The notes beneath the pieces were generated by a model that saw nothing but the letters and a program-made list of their open reading frames with translations, did not search any database and was not told the DNA's origin. Shown here one piece after another: positions 39,501 through 48,775 of a stretch of DNA of 64,000 nucleotides (position 1 is its first letter; every line of letters begins with the position of its first letter). The position numbers were made by a program, and so were the translations under genes. The DNA is from Phoronis australis (taxonomy: Eukaryota > Phoronida > Phoronidae): contig NMRA01000001.1 of NCBI GenBank assembly GCA_002633005.1, positions 319,299 to 383,298 of the forward strand, given 5' to 3'.

Positions 39501-42500
39501 AGATAGCACAACATACTGACCTTTAACCTGACATAATGACCTTTAACCTGGCATACTGACCTTTAACCTGACACGTGTATCCATTCAGTTCAGTCATTCC
39601 ATTAATCTCTTTAAATGTCACAGTCTGTCCATCTTCCAGTCCGTGCATTCTGTTCTCAAGCGTTGTGACAACACCAGGCGTATCCTAGGCAACACATCAC
39701 ACACACAGTTTATGTTACCATGACGACTTCACAGCAATTGCGCACAGTATACTACATTATGGTGGAAATATGAAACCATATTTGGTTACATTCTCAATTT
39801 GCCCACCAGGGGTAGCTGTAATCATAGTTATTGACAAAAACTGTTCTGGTGCCTCACCATTTAAAACTAACATCAAATCAAAAATTTAAAAATATTAAAC
39901 AGTTTTCAACATTTGTAACAAATTAAATAAACATGCCACAAAAAGACAAAGCACTAGTTCAAGCCTACATCTTTTCATAATCATGACAATTGTTAGCTAC
40001 CAAGACAGACAAAAATGACATAACGGGTGCAGCACTTACATCTGTGTTAAAATTTTCACGAAATGTGCCAATCACCTTTCTAAAGAAATTTGAGTAAAAA
40101 TGACACAGAAATCAATTTTAGTAATTACAATGTTGTGGCCAATTGTGGGGATGTACTAGACTTTGTGTATGTGTGTGTGCGTGCGTGTGTGTGTGTGCGT
40201 GCGTGCGTGTGTGTGCGTGCGTGCGCGTGCATGTGAAGGGGAGCACAGACATCACAAAATGAAAACTAAATAATGGCCATAGACCAAGTCCTACATAAAC
40301 TGATAAGGACACTTTACCTTGGTGATATTTGAAATGAACGCCTCCTTGACCTCTTCCCCTGTATCATCCATTACTTCGAACTGGTCGCCAAAGTCACAGA
40401 ACATCGAGCAGAAAACACCTTTGACGTCAGCCGAGATGAACTGGAATCCATACATTTACTAGTGACACCAGGGGGAGTGGTCAATAACACTAGTCGTATT
40501 CTTAAATACGACACTGTCTCACACTTAATGCAAGATCTTCGTTTGGCTCATATCATGGTAACCAGAGAGCATTGTGTACCAACAGTACTTCTCCACCACT
40601 TGATACAACGGATGGAAAAACTTTCCAGTCACTGTCAGTTATAGACATTTTGCAAGTATTCGTCTTAATATAGCAATCAATCTCTTCACAAGGAATGTTA
40701 GAGCCACACCATAGTAGACAAAACTTAATGAAAGCACCACTCCAACATTACGATACATCATTCTGTTATTACATTTGATATACAGTGTATTCACCACAGT
40801 TCAACTTGAAATCTACAACACAAAGACATTGAGCTTCAGTCTGAATTTTTTAAAATAACATAGCATCCTCTGACTACCTGATGCCTACACCATGCCCTAT
40901 ACTCCCACCTACCACACCTCTGACTACCTACACATATAGGAGGATCCTGAGTGCGGCAGTACTCATCCACAGCCATTTGCGTCTGGAAGTCTTGCTCCGT
41001 GAGAACTATGCACTGGAAGTGAAGCCAACAACATAGAAAATATATAGACGCTGAGGTTGGCCAGTAGTGAAATATATCAAATAAACACAGAAAAATCAGG
41101 AACCCCAACTGGGAATCGAATCACAGGTCTCTAAATTGCCAGTCTAGTGCTCTCACCACTGAGCTACTGAGGACCCGATATCTGTGCAATTACTGTTTTC
41201 AGCCAATTGTTAAGTCATACATCGCATGAGCGGCGTTTCGCCTTTTTCACACGGGATTTAGACAATTATATATACAATCAGATGAAACGCCACTCATGGG
41301 ATGTACGACTTAACAGTTGGCTGAAAACAGTAATTGCACAGATATCAACAACATAGAGCGATGGAAACAAGTGAGAGGTGAAGAAAGATATCAATGGAAT
41401 CTTTCATAGCAGGAAAATTTTGCAAAGCATCTGTAAACTTTGTTTATTCTTCTTGGCGCACAACCTGTCATAAAGAGCAGACACACAGCCCCTCATAAAG
41501 GGATGACATACACACCGTCTTATAAAGGACAGACCCACACCCCCTCATCAAAAGTATTTCATAGAAATGTAATTGAGGGGATACAATTCACTGGGTTTTT
41601 TTCTGGTCATAATATTTGTGTGACATTGAAAAAAGCTTCAACGAGTTTGCTTATGAAGATAATAAAATTGCATAGATGTTAAAAAAATGCATTCAAATCA
41701 TTAATATGATATTCGTCAGCTAGATACCTGGTAACCTTGCAGCCAGCTCCAGCCTTCGTCTGGACATCTAGAGAATGGCTCATGCCGTCCTTTCACAGTA
41801 ACATAAGGATTGAGCTCGGCCAGATGAGGAAGGCTTGCTTCACAGCTGAAAGAAAACAAATGAAAAACGTCTCAATATCATCCTTTAAAGGAATATACCC
41901 CAACTTTTATGACCATTATAAATGCTAATTAAATCCATGCAACTTTCGTTGGCATCAAAAGCACATTCCACCAACTTCTCATTTCCATTGTCCATCATTA
42001 CGCTAATATTGCACAAGTTGCTGACATCAAACACCGACTAAGCTGTAGATAATCCCATATAAGAGTCGATTTGATGAATGCGTGCCACTCTATGGCCAAC
42101 ACAGTGTTTAGATAAGTCAAAAATAAAAATAGCAGCCAGAAAATGGGCAAGAAATGTGATGAAAAGATGGTTTAGCCATTTTTGTTACAGGGAAACAATG
42201 ACTCGAGCAGAGATTCAGCATTTCGAGATGGAAGAAATATTAGGTGTGCCACATGGAGTGCAGACTGAAATGACCGCTAATTATGCTGTTCACTAACATT
42301 TTCAATTTGTTTTTTATAATTTTTTGTGTTCTTCACGAACACAAATTAAAGTTACCTTGCGCCACCCTGCGTTTATTATTGGTCAAATAATAAAAAATAT
42401 AGAGGTCAAAAAGCAGGATGTTTTTGGGACGGCTGATACCATGATTAAACGTGGAATCCAATTAATATTACCTGTGTTGACAAAGATGAACAAACACTGA

Positions 42501-44456
42501 GTGAGGTGCATCAATATTACAGGTGCAGCTTGCATTCTCCTCAATAGGGAACCGTCAGACATTTATAAAAAGGCTGCAAGGATGAATCCGTGATGAAAGA
42601 CGTTATGGTTTTGGTATCCATCTCCAGAAAAACTAGGAAAGTCATAGGATTCAATCTGGCCCATTTTTCCATAATATACAACCTAGGCATAGCGTTCTTT
42701 CTAGAATTAAAGTTGAGCGTGATGGAAACGATGGGTACGCTGTCAATCACAGTGTTCAGCTGGTAATTAAGGGGAGACTACTACTAACTTTTGTTCTTTG
42801 TGATGGAAATGATGGGTACGCTGTCAATCACAGTGTTCAGCTGGTAATTAAGGGGAGACTACTACTAACTTTTGTTCTTTGTTACATTGTTTGTGAAGAA
42901 TTAGGTCATAATTAGGTAATAATTTTGACAATGAATACTAGAGTGAAGAATGCAGCTAACATATTACAGGCTCAGACCACTTAAAAGAACAAATGGTATC
43001 AATCAGAAGTTGAGAACGAGGGATCAAAATTTTAGAGTGGTGGTCATATTTGAAGAGTCTGGTGAGAATGCAGGCATATGTTTCGAACGTTTTGTTGAAT
43101 CCCCTGACTGGGGTTATGATTTAGAATCAGTGAGCACCACAAGACTTGCAAGAGTGTTTACCGTTTCTTCGTACCCACGTCTTCTGGTCTGAGAAAGAAT
43201 TGTGTGCCCAGGTCATCGAGTTTGGTAACCATACCATCCTGCACTGTGAGACACTTGACGCCAGCCAGAACAATATTTTTAGCTGAAATAAGCAACAAGC
43301 ACTTGAAACCAACACTCAGTCACAACAACAGATCAAGCACAAACTGACAAACTGAAATCTCCTCTTACACACTGAGGTACAAAAACACATTGTTTGATAA
43401 ACCTAGTTTCCAAAGCATTTGGAAAAGAGAGATGCAATGCGAGAACTGTTTTTCAGTCACCCAGTGTCAGCAATGCAGAAGACAAAGCAAAAGAAAATCT
43501 TTGCTGGAATGAGAACAACGTTGATGAAATTTAGACAAGGAATAAAAACCACGGCGACAGTGGTGATGATAGATAGCTTGCATTGTGAGTAAATATCACC
43601 GAATATCAACTAGCGAATTTTTAATTCAGTACGTCCCATTTCAATGTAGGAATGGTAAAATATAATGTGTTGTACAATGGCGATAGGATGGAGATTAAAA
43701 AGCAGAGGGATTTGACCACACCACATACTACAAGCGTACCTCACATGCTCTACACTTGGCAGTTTGTCCAACAACTACTTAATAAGTTTTCATTTGTTTT
43801 CATGAAACAAAGTAGCACCAAAACAACTACTTTCATTTAAAATCGAATTTCAAAATATGTTTTTTAATTTTGTTTGTCCGAAGTGGATGAGATTTCACCA
43901 TGTCTGAGTTCCGATTTCATCAATGGTTGCTTCACTGAGTGCCATAATAAAGGCCTCAGAGCCATGTCTACCTATTTCAATGCCAAGACCGCCCAGTCCC
44001 ACCAACAGAACACTAGATCCAGCCATCCTCTTCATGGCGCTGTCACCGAGGACATAGCGCTGTCGACTGAAAATAAAGAAATACCTCGAGTAATTCTTGT
44101 TGATTAACTGCACAACAATCTAATCTGTTTAGCACCCGACACATTTTGAAACAATAGAAAAGTGGGCCCTTACAAGGGAATCGAAGAAAAATCGAACTTC
44201 AATTGGTTGCAAATTTTTCAGTCTTATGGAGATCTTGCGGAACATGATTTTCTCACCCAAATTTGAAGTTTACTGTCATCGCGATTAACATATAGATTTG
44301 TTATGTTATGTTTACATTAGAACAGTAGTTTAGTGTTAGCGATGCAATAAACATATGTTCTACGAATGATCACAACAAGATTGAAATTATAATGTGTGGT
44401 CAAAAATCTAACCTGTATAAAGAATCATCAATCTCCACGTTAGTGTTGAGCGACAT
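18453..44456 (-). CDS. UBA6: UBA6, ubiquitin-like modifier-activating enzyme 6 (E1)
   Basis: UBA6 activates ubiquitin with ATP and passes it to its own E2, USE1; in vertebrates it also charges FAT10. I joined 30 coding exons with matching phases and no internal stop: 44413-44489 (Met at 44456), 43972-44066, 43162-43282, 41728-41845, 40932-41012, 40318-40440, 39561-39684, 39157-39260, 38805-38867, 38423-38566, 37501-37644, 36974-37029, 35843-35921, 35196-35270, 32167-32323, 31499-31604, 30571-30676, 30115-30204, 29349-29429, 28564-28692, 27631-27682, 27068-27131, 26189-26330, 25734-25851, 23851-23930, 22291-22404, 21181-21308, 20236-20323, 19023-19120, 18453-18570. The result is 1,013 aa, against about 1,052 in human. 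Landmarks: SRQRYVLGD at the inactive adenylation half, [13 protein letters not shown] and [15 protein letters not shown] in the active half, Cys591 in PYCTLKSFP, and [12 protein letters not shown]6-specific wording throughout excludes UBA1. A further 5' exon is likely but not found. Confidence 0.95.
19389..19610. repeat. 111-bp tandem duplication in a UBA6 intron
   Basis: A unit starting ACAATGACAAAAAA occurs at 19389 and again at 19500 with almost no change (GAGACTGG against TAGACTGG). This is a recent two-copy duplication. Confidence 0.85.
19708..19832. repeat. 14-bp minisatellite CATTCGGTCATCCT
   Basis: About nine head-to-tail copies of a 14-bp unit lie in a UBA6 intron; two early copies read CACCCT in place of CATCCT. 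The open frames over it are a by-product of the period. Confidence 0.9.
20353..20392 (-). pseudogene. 40-bp duplicated fragment of a UBA6 exon
   Basis: The 40 bases at 20353-20392 repeat 20259-20298, inside the coding exon 20236-20323, with one substitution. The copy lies about 30 bp upstream (in transcript direction) of that exon's acceptor, within the intron. It lacks splice sites and the rest of the exon. Confidence 0.9.
21516..22216. repeat. assembly duplicate around two single-n gaps
   Basis: Sequence near 21520-21855 is repeated near 21857-22216 with small differences and a longer GA-rich run in the second copy. Single n bases sit at 21598 and 21856. The pattern looks like unmerged overlapping contigs or two haplotypes in one intron, rather than a biological duplication. 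Confidence 0.7.
23122..23245 (-). mobile_element. MITE family A, copy 2 (diverged, inverse)
   Basis: The ends match family A (CGTTCAGTA at the left, inverse at the right), and the core AGACTTCGCGTGA and AGCTAGGTCCTAGCG is the inverse of the 16.8-kb copy. It is 17 bp shorter and more diverged. It sits in a UBA6 intron. Confidence 0.75.
23500..23578. repeat. ~26-bp short tandem repeat
   Basis: Three imperfect units of CTACATGGACCACCAACAAT with GTATA follow each other in a UBA6 intron. Confidence 0.75.
24480..24920. repeat. GC-rich minisatellite with an n gap
   Basis: A degenerate unit of about 20 bp, around GTGGGGGTTGCTGTGACC, is repeated throughout. The block 24690-24783 is repeated exactly after the n at 24784, which points to an assembly overlap. 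The Thr/Ala-rich open frames here are repeat artefacts. Confidence 0.8.
26382..26564. repeat. 61-bp tandem repeat, three copies
   Basis: Units start at 26382, 26443 and 26504 with TGGTTCTATGGCAGCAGA or close variants. The third is the most diverged. It lies in a UBA6 intron just upstream of the exon 26189-26330. Confidence 0.85.
27690..27820. repeat. 12-bp AT-rich tandem repeat
   Basis: Repeats of ATATCAAGGTCA and variants lie beside the UBA6 exon 27631-27682. Confidence 0.8.
30115..30204 (-). other. UBA6: UBA6 exon with the catalytic cysteine
   Basis: This 30-codon exon reads [20 protein letters not shown] and onward. The Cys in PYCTLKSFP is the E1 active-site residue that forms the thioester with ubiquitin. 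It is residue 591 counting from the Met at 44456. The exon is phase 0 at both ends and the motif is intact, so the enzyme is expected to be active. Confidence 0.93.
32010..32110. repeat. 14-bp tandem repeat ACCATAACTGTGTA
   Basis: Several imperfect copies lie just downstream, on the transcript, of the UBA6 exon 32167-32323. Confidence 0.8.
32615..32692. repeat. GTTAGGG-containing minisatellite
   Basis: An approximately 20-bp unit, GGGTTAGGGCAGTGGGCAAG and variants, occurs about four times in a UBA6 intron. It contains TTAGGG, but the spacing is not telomeric. Confidence 0.75.
32787..34234. mobile_element. 1.45-kb inverted-end element, ACCTAATAAGC ends
   Basis: The left end reads ACCTAATAAGCACCCAGGGC and the right end reads GGGCGCTTATTAGGT, its inverse. 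A second GGGCGCTTATTTTTAGC near 34165 gives a subterminal repeat. No transposase frame is seen inside, so this looks like a non-autonomous DNA transposon in a UBA6 intron. The class is not assigned. Confidence 0.65.
34405..34998. mobile_element. 0.59-kb MITE with GGCCCA..CACACAGCC ends
   Basis: The left end AAAGGCCCATTCACACAGCC and right end GGCTGTGTGACTGGGCCTT are inverted repeats extended by ATCATGCATGA against TTCATGCGTAAT. The interior is rich in CGCAT/ATGCG variants. TTAA follows the right end; the left flank reads TTAC, so a TTAA target duplication is possible but not intact. Confidence 0.8.
35196..35270 (-). other. UBA6: UBA6 exon with the ATP-binding glycine motif
   Basis: The exon encodes [20 protein letters not shown], the GxGxxG nucleotide-binding loop of the active adenylation domain. 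The next exon (32167-32323) continues with [20 protein letters not shown], which holds the Asp and Arg residues used in adenylation. About 2.9 kb of intron separates them, containing two inverted-end elements. Confidence 0.92.
39511..39570 (-). repeat. 20-bp segment triplicated across a UBA6 splice donor
   Basis: On the minus strand the unit CAGGTTAAAGGTCAGTATGC occurs three times in a row with period exactly 20 bp. The first unit contains the donor used for the exon 39561-39684 (GTTAAAG then gtcagt). The next two offer near-identical downstream donors. Use of those would add 20 or 40 nt and shift the frame. Confidence 0.88.
40155..40232. repeat. GT/GC dinucleotide microsatellite
   Basis: A run of TGTG and TGCG dinucleotides between UBA6 exons. 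The frames over it are artefacts. Confidence 0.9.
41102..41176 (-). mobile_element. tRNA-derived SINE head (or decayed tRNA)
   Basis: On the minus strand the sequence has an A box (TAGCTCAGTGGTGAGAGC), an anticodon-arm-like CTAGACTGGCAATTTAG, and a B box (GTGATTCGATTCC). The acceptor stem does not pair, so this is not a functional tRNA. A polymerase-III SINE head is the best reading. It abuts the fold-back at 41177. Confidence 0.6.
41177..41346. mobile_element. 170-bp fold-back element
   Basis: GATATCTGTGCAATTACTGT at the left end returns as its inverse at the right end (to 41346). The arms are about 40 bp, followed inward by a second weaker pairing around AAACGCC. The interior is about 80 bp and non-coding. 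Confidence 0.85.
42719..42880. repeat. 81-bp exact tandem duplication
   Basis: A unit beginning GTGATGGAAACGATGGG is repeated at 42800 with one visible change (AAC to AAT). This is a very recent duplication or an assembly effect in a UBA6 intron. Confidence 0.88.
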
Positions 44457-44989
44457 TTTGGTCTTCTTTCGAGGTGACTCCACTGTACTCTGAAATGAAT
44501 GGTCAAGAAGTAACATTAAATATCTGACAGTTAAAGTTGTATCGTCAAGTGATAATAAATCTGTCTTCCATCACATACCTCAGATTTTGTTTTAGTGATC
44601 TGGTAAAAATCCCACGTCACCACTAAAACACGGATCAAAGTATAACAGGAATTAAATAAACGGGAGTGAAAATTGCTTTGTAAAACCCGATAGGGCACGA
44701 CCATGATGCACATGCAAACAATCTATTCTGATCACCTGTTTTTTTGGTAGGGGGCCAACAGAGAGCGAAATGACCATTGATTGCAAACTCAATACCAACA
44801 GCAGTTTTTTCATCAGATGCCACGTGCCTTAACACACAAAGATTCTGCATTTAGGATAATGGGGAAATAGTTATAACACCTATCATCTACATACACGATG
44901 GTGATGCCAGAAATACAGTGGACAAAATATGCAGCCCCACGTGAACACAATGACAATGAATGACATAACTATATGTCTATGGCTTCCTA

Positions 44990-45129
44990 AGGTGTCCCTC
45001 TATGTGCAAAAGGTACTTATAATAACATGAATTGATGGCTTAATCAGTGTGAGACATAATTTGCAAAAAAGCTTCTGGTGTATGAAGGTCCTATGGCCTA
45101 TGGTAGCATCACCGTCTCTACTGGCACTG
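44990..45129. repeat. older diverged arm of the adjacent fold-back element
   Basis: CTAAGGTGTCCCTCTATGTG, GCAAAAGGTA and AAAAAGCTTCTGGTG match, with many changes, the right arm of the 45130-46065 element (45900-46020). An old copy therefore lies directly beside the younger insertion. Confidence 0.75.
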
Positions 45130-46065
45130 TAGGCAATGACCATCGCCTCTGTTGGCTCGAACCAGAGGCGATGTAGAGGCTATAGGCGCTCTGTACGCCG
45201 GAAGCTTTTCGGCGAATTATGCCTCGCACCGACTAAATCATCAAAGCCACGTTGTTATAACTACCTTTTGCGCATAGACGAACACCTTAGGAGGTTGTCG
45301 ATGTGTTTAAGTTCTTCCAACTCGAACAAATACTCCCGTTATGAAACTTTTTCTTCGAGCAGTCCCTATTTCAGTTCCCAAAATCGTGAAATCAAAATTT
45401 TCATTTTTTTAACCAGGCCGAAGGTCAGAAGTTGCGATCCTACCAGCGAACTTTGAAAGCTGAAGTTCCCGCCCTTTGCGTACGTGCTGCCGGGAACCAG
45501 CCGTGCATTTGCCGTGTTGTTAAACATTAAAATGTCAAATATGTGCACAAAGACTTTTAAATGTCATATCAACAGCATTTATTTTTATCAAATACAAACA
45601 ATAATTCATTGAAATACAAACAGTTTCAAGTAACGCCAATTAAAGACAAGTATAAGTGATGGCATTTTGGAAACGAACATTTGACTGACAAGACCGCAAT
45701 GGCTCACCTTTGGCCTATTTAAAAATTAATGAGGTTATGAAGTCACATCACCTAGCGAGCGCGGTAAAAGTTGGAGCGTGCGCAGTACAAAAATTTTGAT
45801 TTCACGATTTTGGGAACTGAAATAGGGACTGCTCAAAGAAAAAGTTTCATAACGGGAGTATTTGTTCGAGTTGGAAGAACTTAAACACATCGACAACCTC
45901 CTAAGGTGTTCGTCTATGCGCAAAAGGTATACAGTTATAACAACGTGACTTTGATGGTTTAGTCGGTGCGAGGCATAATTCGCCGAAAAGCTTCCGGCGT
46001 ACAGAGCGCCTATAGCCTCTACATCGCCTCTGGTTCGGGCCAACAGAGGCGATGGTCATTGCCTA
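45130..46065. mobile_element. 936-bp fold-back transposon with 9-bp flanking repeat
   Basis: Arms of about 275 bp (45130-45405 and about 45790-46065) are near-perfect inverses, starting TAGGCAATGACCATCGCC. The copies of CTGGCACTG at 45121-45129 and 46066-46074 flank it as a 9-bp direct repeat. Long inverted ends with a 9-bp target duplication are the mark of Mutator-like (MULE) elements. No transposase is present, so it is non-autonomous. The older diverged copy beside it complicates the flank call. Confidence 0.75.
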
Positions 46066-46074
46066 CTGGCACTG

Positions 46075-46322
46075 CTAAGTACTAGGGAACTAGTCTAGCT
46101 GGCAGTGTCAACCGTGATGCCGGCTGCGGTCAGCTCTCCGCTCCGGTACATTTAATCCACTGTCGATTGTCAACCCGCGTGTAAATTAATCCCACAAACT
46201 TCGTTTTGTTTCTTAGTGTTGTTGTTCACCTTTTCTCTCTTACTTTTCTAGACACCGGCACAATTCGTTGAAATTTCTCGTAGAAACAGAAAACTCCTCC
46301 AAAACAGGAAGTCAGTCCGGAT
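46075..46322. promoter_or_regulatory. possible divergent promoter region
   Basis: This lies between the first visible UBA6 exon, which points left, and the short candidate first exon at 46323, which points right. It is more GC-rich than its surroundings at 46090-46200. No core promoter motif is certain, so this is inference from layout. Confidence 0.25.
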
Positions 46323-46383
46323 ATGAGCAAAATGTCAGGGGAAAAAGATAATTTCGAACAATACGCTTTTACACCCAGTAAAG
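46323..46383 (+). CDS. possible first exon of an unidentified gene
   Basis: ATG at 46323 opens a frame of 20 codons (MSKMSGEKDNFEQYAFTPSK) ending at a donor, AAAG then gtaaaac. The phase is 1. It cannot be joined to the 50535 exon by phase or by an acceptor I can see, and no downstream exon was found before 50.5 kb. It may belong to a gene whose other exons I missed, or be chance. Confidence 0.25.
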
Positions 46384-47540
46384 GTAAAACGCAAAAAAAA
46401 ACGCAAAAAAAACATTATCACAAGTGTTACTTACCAGTATGATAATTCGTAGAATAAGACAGGTACATGTAGACCGAGTGGTTGCATTCAAGCTCTAAAA
46501 CTTGTGAACATCTGCAGTTACTGAGTTTAAAGCCCGGCAAAGTTCGACAACATCGGTATAATTTTGACACTAATCGCTTTCAGGAGAAGTCGTGACCAAA
46601 AACTTGTCAATTTAAGCATAAACTATAGTAAAGGTTGAGATTGTCACAACGCCCCAATTTAACACTGTAGTGTATGATGTGTCACAGGATATAGGGCCTA
46701 GGCTACTTGCTGAATGTTCCGAAACGCCGGGGCACGCAACTGGCGCTTTTCATTTAGTTTTCGGCCTCGAGTCAGTACTGACACTAGACTGAAAGCAGGG
46801 TATTTGCAATGAAATCTTCTCTTATGCGAGATTTTTTTTTAAATAGTCGTGTAGTTAGTTTAGAGACAATACGTTTTAACAAGCTAGAGAATTGTTTGCT
46901 TGAGCGGCCACACGCTTACTCAGTGCACTAAACCATTTGCCATTGATCATATTAGTTTGCAATCAAACAGCTGTCTTTATTAGATAATTCTCATATAATT
47001 GGCGTAAAAATAATACTGACCCCTTGTATAAAACGTCCTACTTTCATTTATTTGTGAACGTGTCCTCCAATGGCCCTATGCATGCATTCCAATAACAAAG
47101 TTTGCAGGTAGGGCATAGTTACAAAACAGTAATCTTTGCTACAAAGGTTGGTGATATAGTGAGATCCTATGGCCAGAGGTTGTAATATGTTAAGTGCTGG
47201 AGCATGTGCTTATTAAATCTCAGTGACTTTGGTCTTCCTCAAATATGTGTAGGCCTATATTCTTAGAAATCGTACGTCCTGAGGTTTGTACAATACTTAT
47301 CTGATGAATATTTGGTCGGTATTTGAAAATCCCCCTCTTGGGGTCGAGCAAAAACGTGCTTTTGCAAATTTCATTCCTTATGGTAACAACTACTAAAATT
47401 TAAATTATTTATTTGTTTTTCCTTCTTTGCACAGCAGAATAAATTCTATGAAGATATAAAGTACTGAACAAATCAAAATCTATGAGCATACAACATCAAA
47501 GAGTTGTGGACTGATACCTCGCCCTATCAAGATCATTGTC
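46384..47540. other. gene-free stretch
   Basis: I see no exon or repeat with support. If the 46323 exon is real this would be its intron. Confidence 0.35.
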
Positions 47541-48775
47541 ACGGCGTGACAATAACGGACTCTGCGCGTGCGTATTACTGGAATTATTATGGGAAGTTAC
47601 TGACAGCAACCCGTTTACCAATATGAAAAGCAATTCTTTAAAATTGTAAGAGAAATTACAAATTAATTTTTTGATGACCTTTCCACCCATTAACCTCTTC
47701 CGGTGCATTATGAGCCCCGATGAGGGAGTAATTGTTAACTCGATTAAAAGTGTGGTTAATGCTAATAATCACAGATGTTTTATTTTAAGCACTTCAGAAT
47801 ACAAGATGAATGAAGCGGTCAAACTTTCAGACGAAAAATGCACCTAATGACCCCATGGGTGCACCAAATGACCTGAAAATTTAGAATTCATACTCAATCG
47901 TACTTAGTAAACAGATACGTAATTCTGAAGTCTCTAGCTCAAAATTTTAGTTTGCACTCAATGACCTTTGACCTATTTTTTCTGATTGGTTTGGCCTATT
48001 GCGAAGTAAAGTAGGGTATTCACTTGGCATGTTGACTTACACCAGTGTGCTGAAATTGAAAAGAATTCCTTGAAAAACGTAAGAGATATAACATTTTGAA
48101 CGTTACATGACCTTTGCACTAATTGACCTTATCCGGTGCATTTTAGGCATCTTTAGGAAAATTATTGCAAAGCCCATGGAAAATGTGTTTAACCCTGAGA
48201 ATCACAGTTGTCTAACGGTTGACATATCAGAATACTTGCTGATTGAAAAGGTCAAATTTTCACAAGAAAAATGCACCTAATGACCCCATGCTTGCACTAA
48301 ATGACCTGAAACTTTGGATTCCGATTTAATTTACCTGTGGGTATTAGACCTATCAATTTGAAGTGTCTAGCTCAAAATTTTTGTTTGCACCTAATGACCT
48401 TTGACCTAATTCACCTGATTGGATGACCCGATTACTTAGAAAGTAATTTTTTAAATTGTCATGTTGACTTATACCTGTGCACCGAATTTGAGAAAGATAG
48501 CTTTAAAATTGAAGGAGGAGTAGGATTTTGTAAATTACATGACCTTTGCACCAAACGACCTCTTCGAGTGCAATATGGAATATGATTATATAACCAATCA
48601 AAATTTATATACTGTCAAAAGTCATATGCTGAATTTAAAGACCCTACCTGCACCCAATTGAAGTTATTAAGCCTCAAAGTTGGTCGGATGAAGAATAAGA
48701 ATAAGAAGAAGAATAAAATTGAAGAAAACCCAGGAACAACAGTACTCTGCGCTGAAACGCGCAGAGTAATTAACC
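47541..48775. mobile_element. 436-bp tandem-repeat element with CTCTGCGCG ends
   Basis: GCACCTAATGACCCCATG occurs at about 47838 and 48274, giving a period of about 436 bp. The whole unit repeats with moderate divergence, and a partial third copy follows from about 48540. GACCTTTGCAC and GACCTCTTC.GGTGCA mark each unit start. The right end is a hairpin, TACTCTGCGCTGAAACGCGC then AGAGTA. The left edge near 47558 carries GGACTCTGCGCGTGCGTATTA. The paired CTCTGCGCG ends suggest a mobile unit carrying internal tandem copies. Confidence 0.65.

Noticed and set aside
41102-41176. Functional tRNA gene
   Set aside because: A and B boxes are present but the acceptor stem does not pair.
44635-44850. 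Possible UBA6 first coding exon (frame with a donor-like end near 44737)
   Set aside because: Its phase does not join to the exon 44413-44489, and it shows no similarity to the UBA6 N-terminus.
45136-46043. Two ~100-aa frames on opposite strands with the same peptide
   Set aside because: They are the same sequence read from the two arms of a fold-back element, with no domain.
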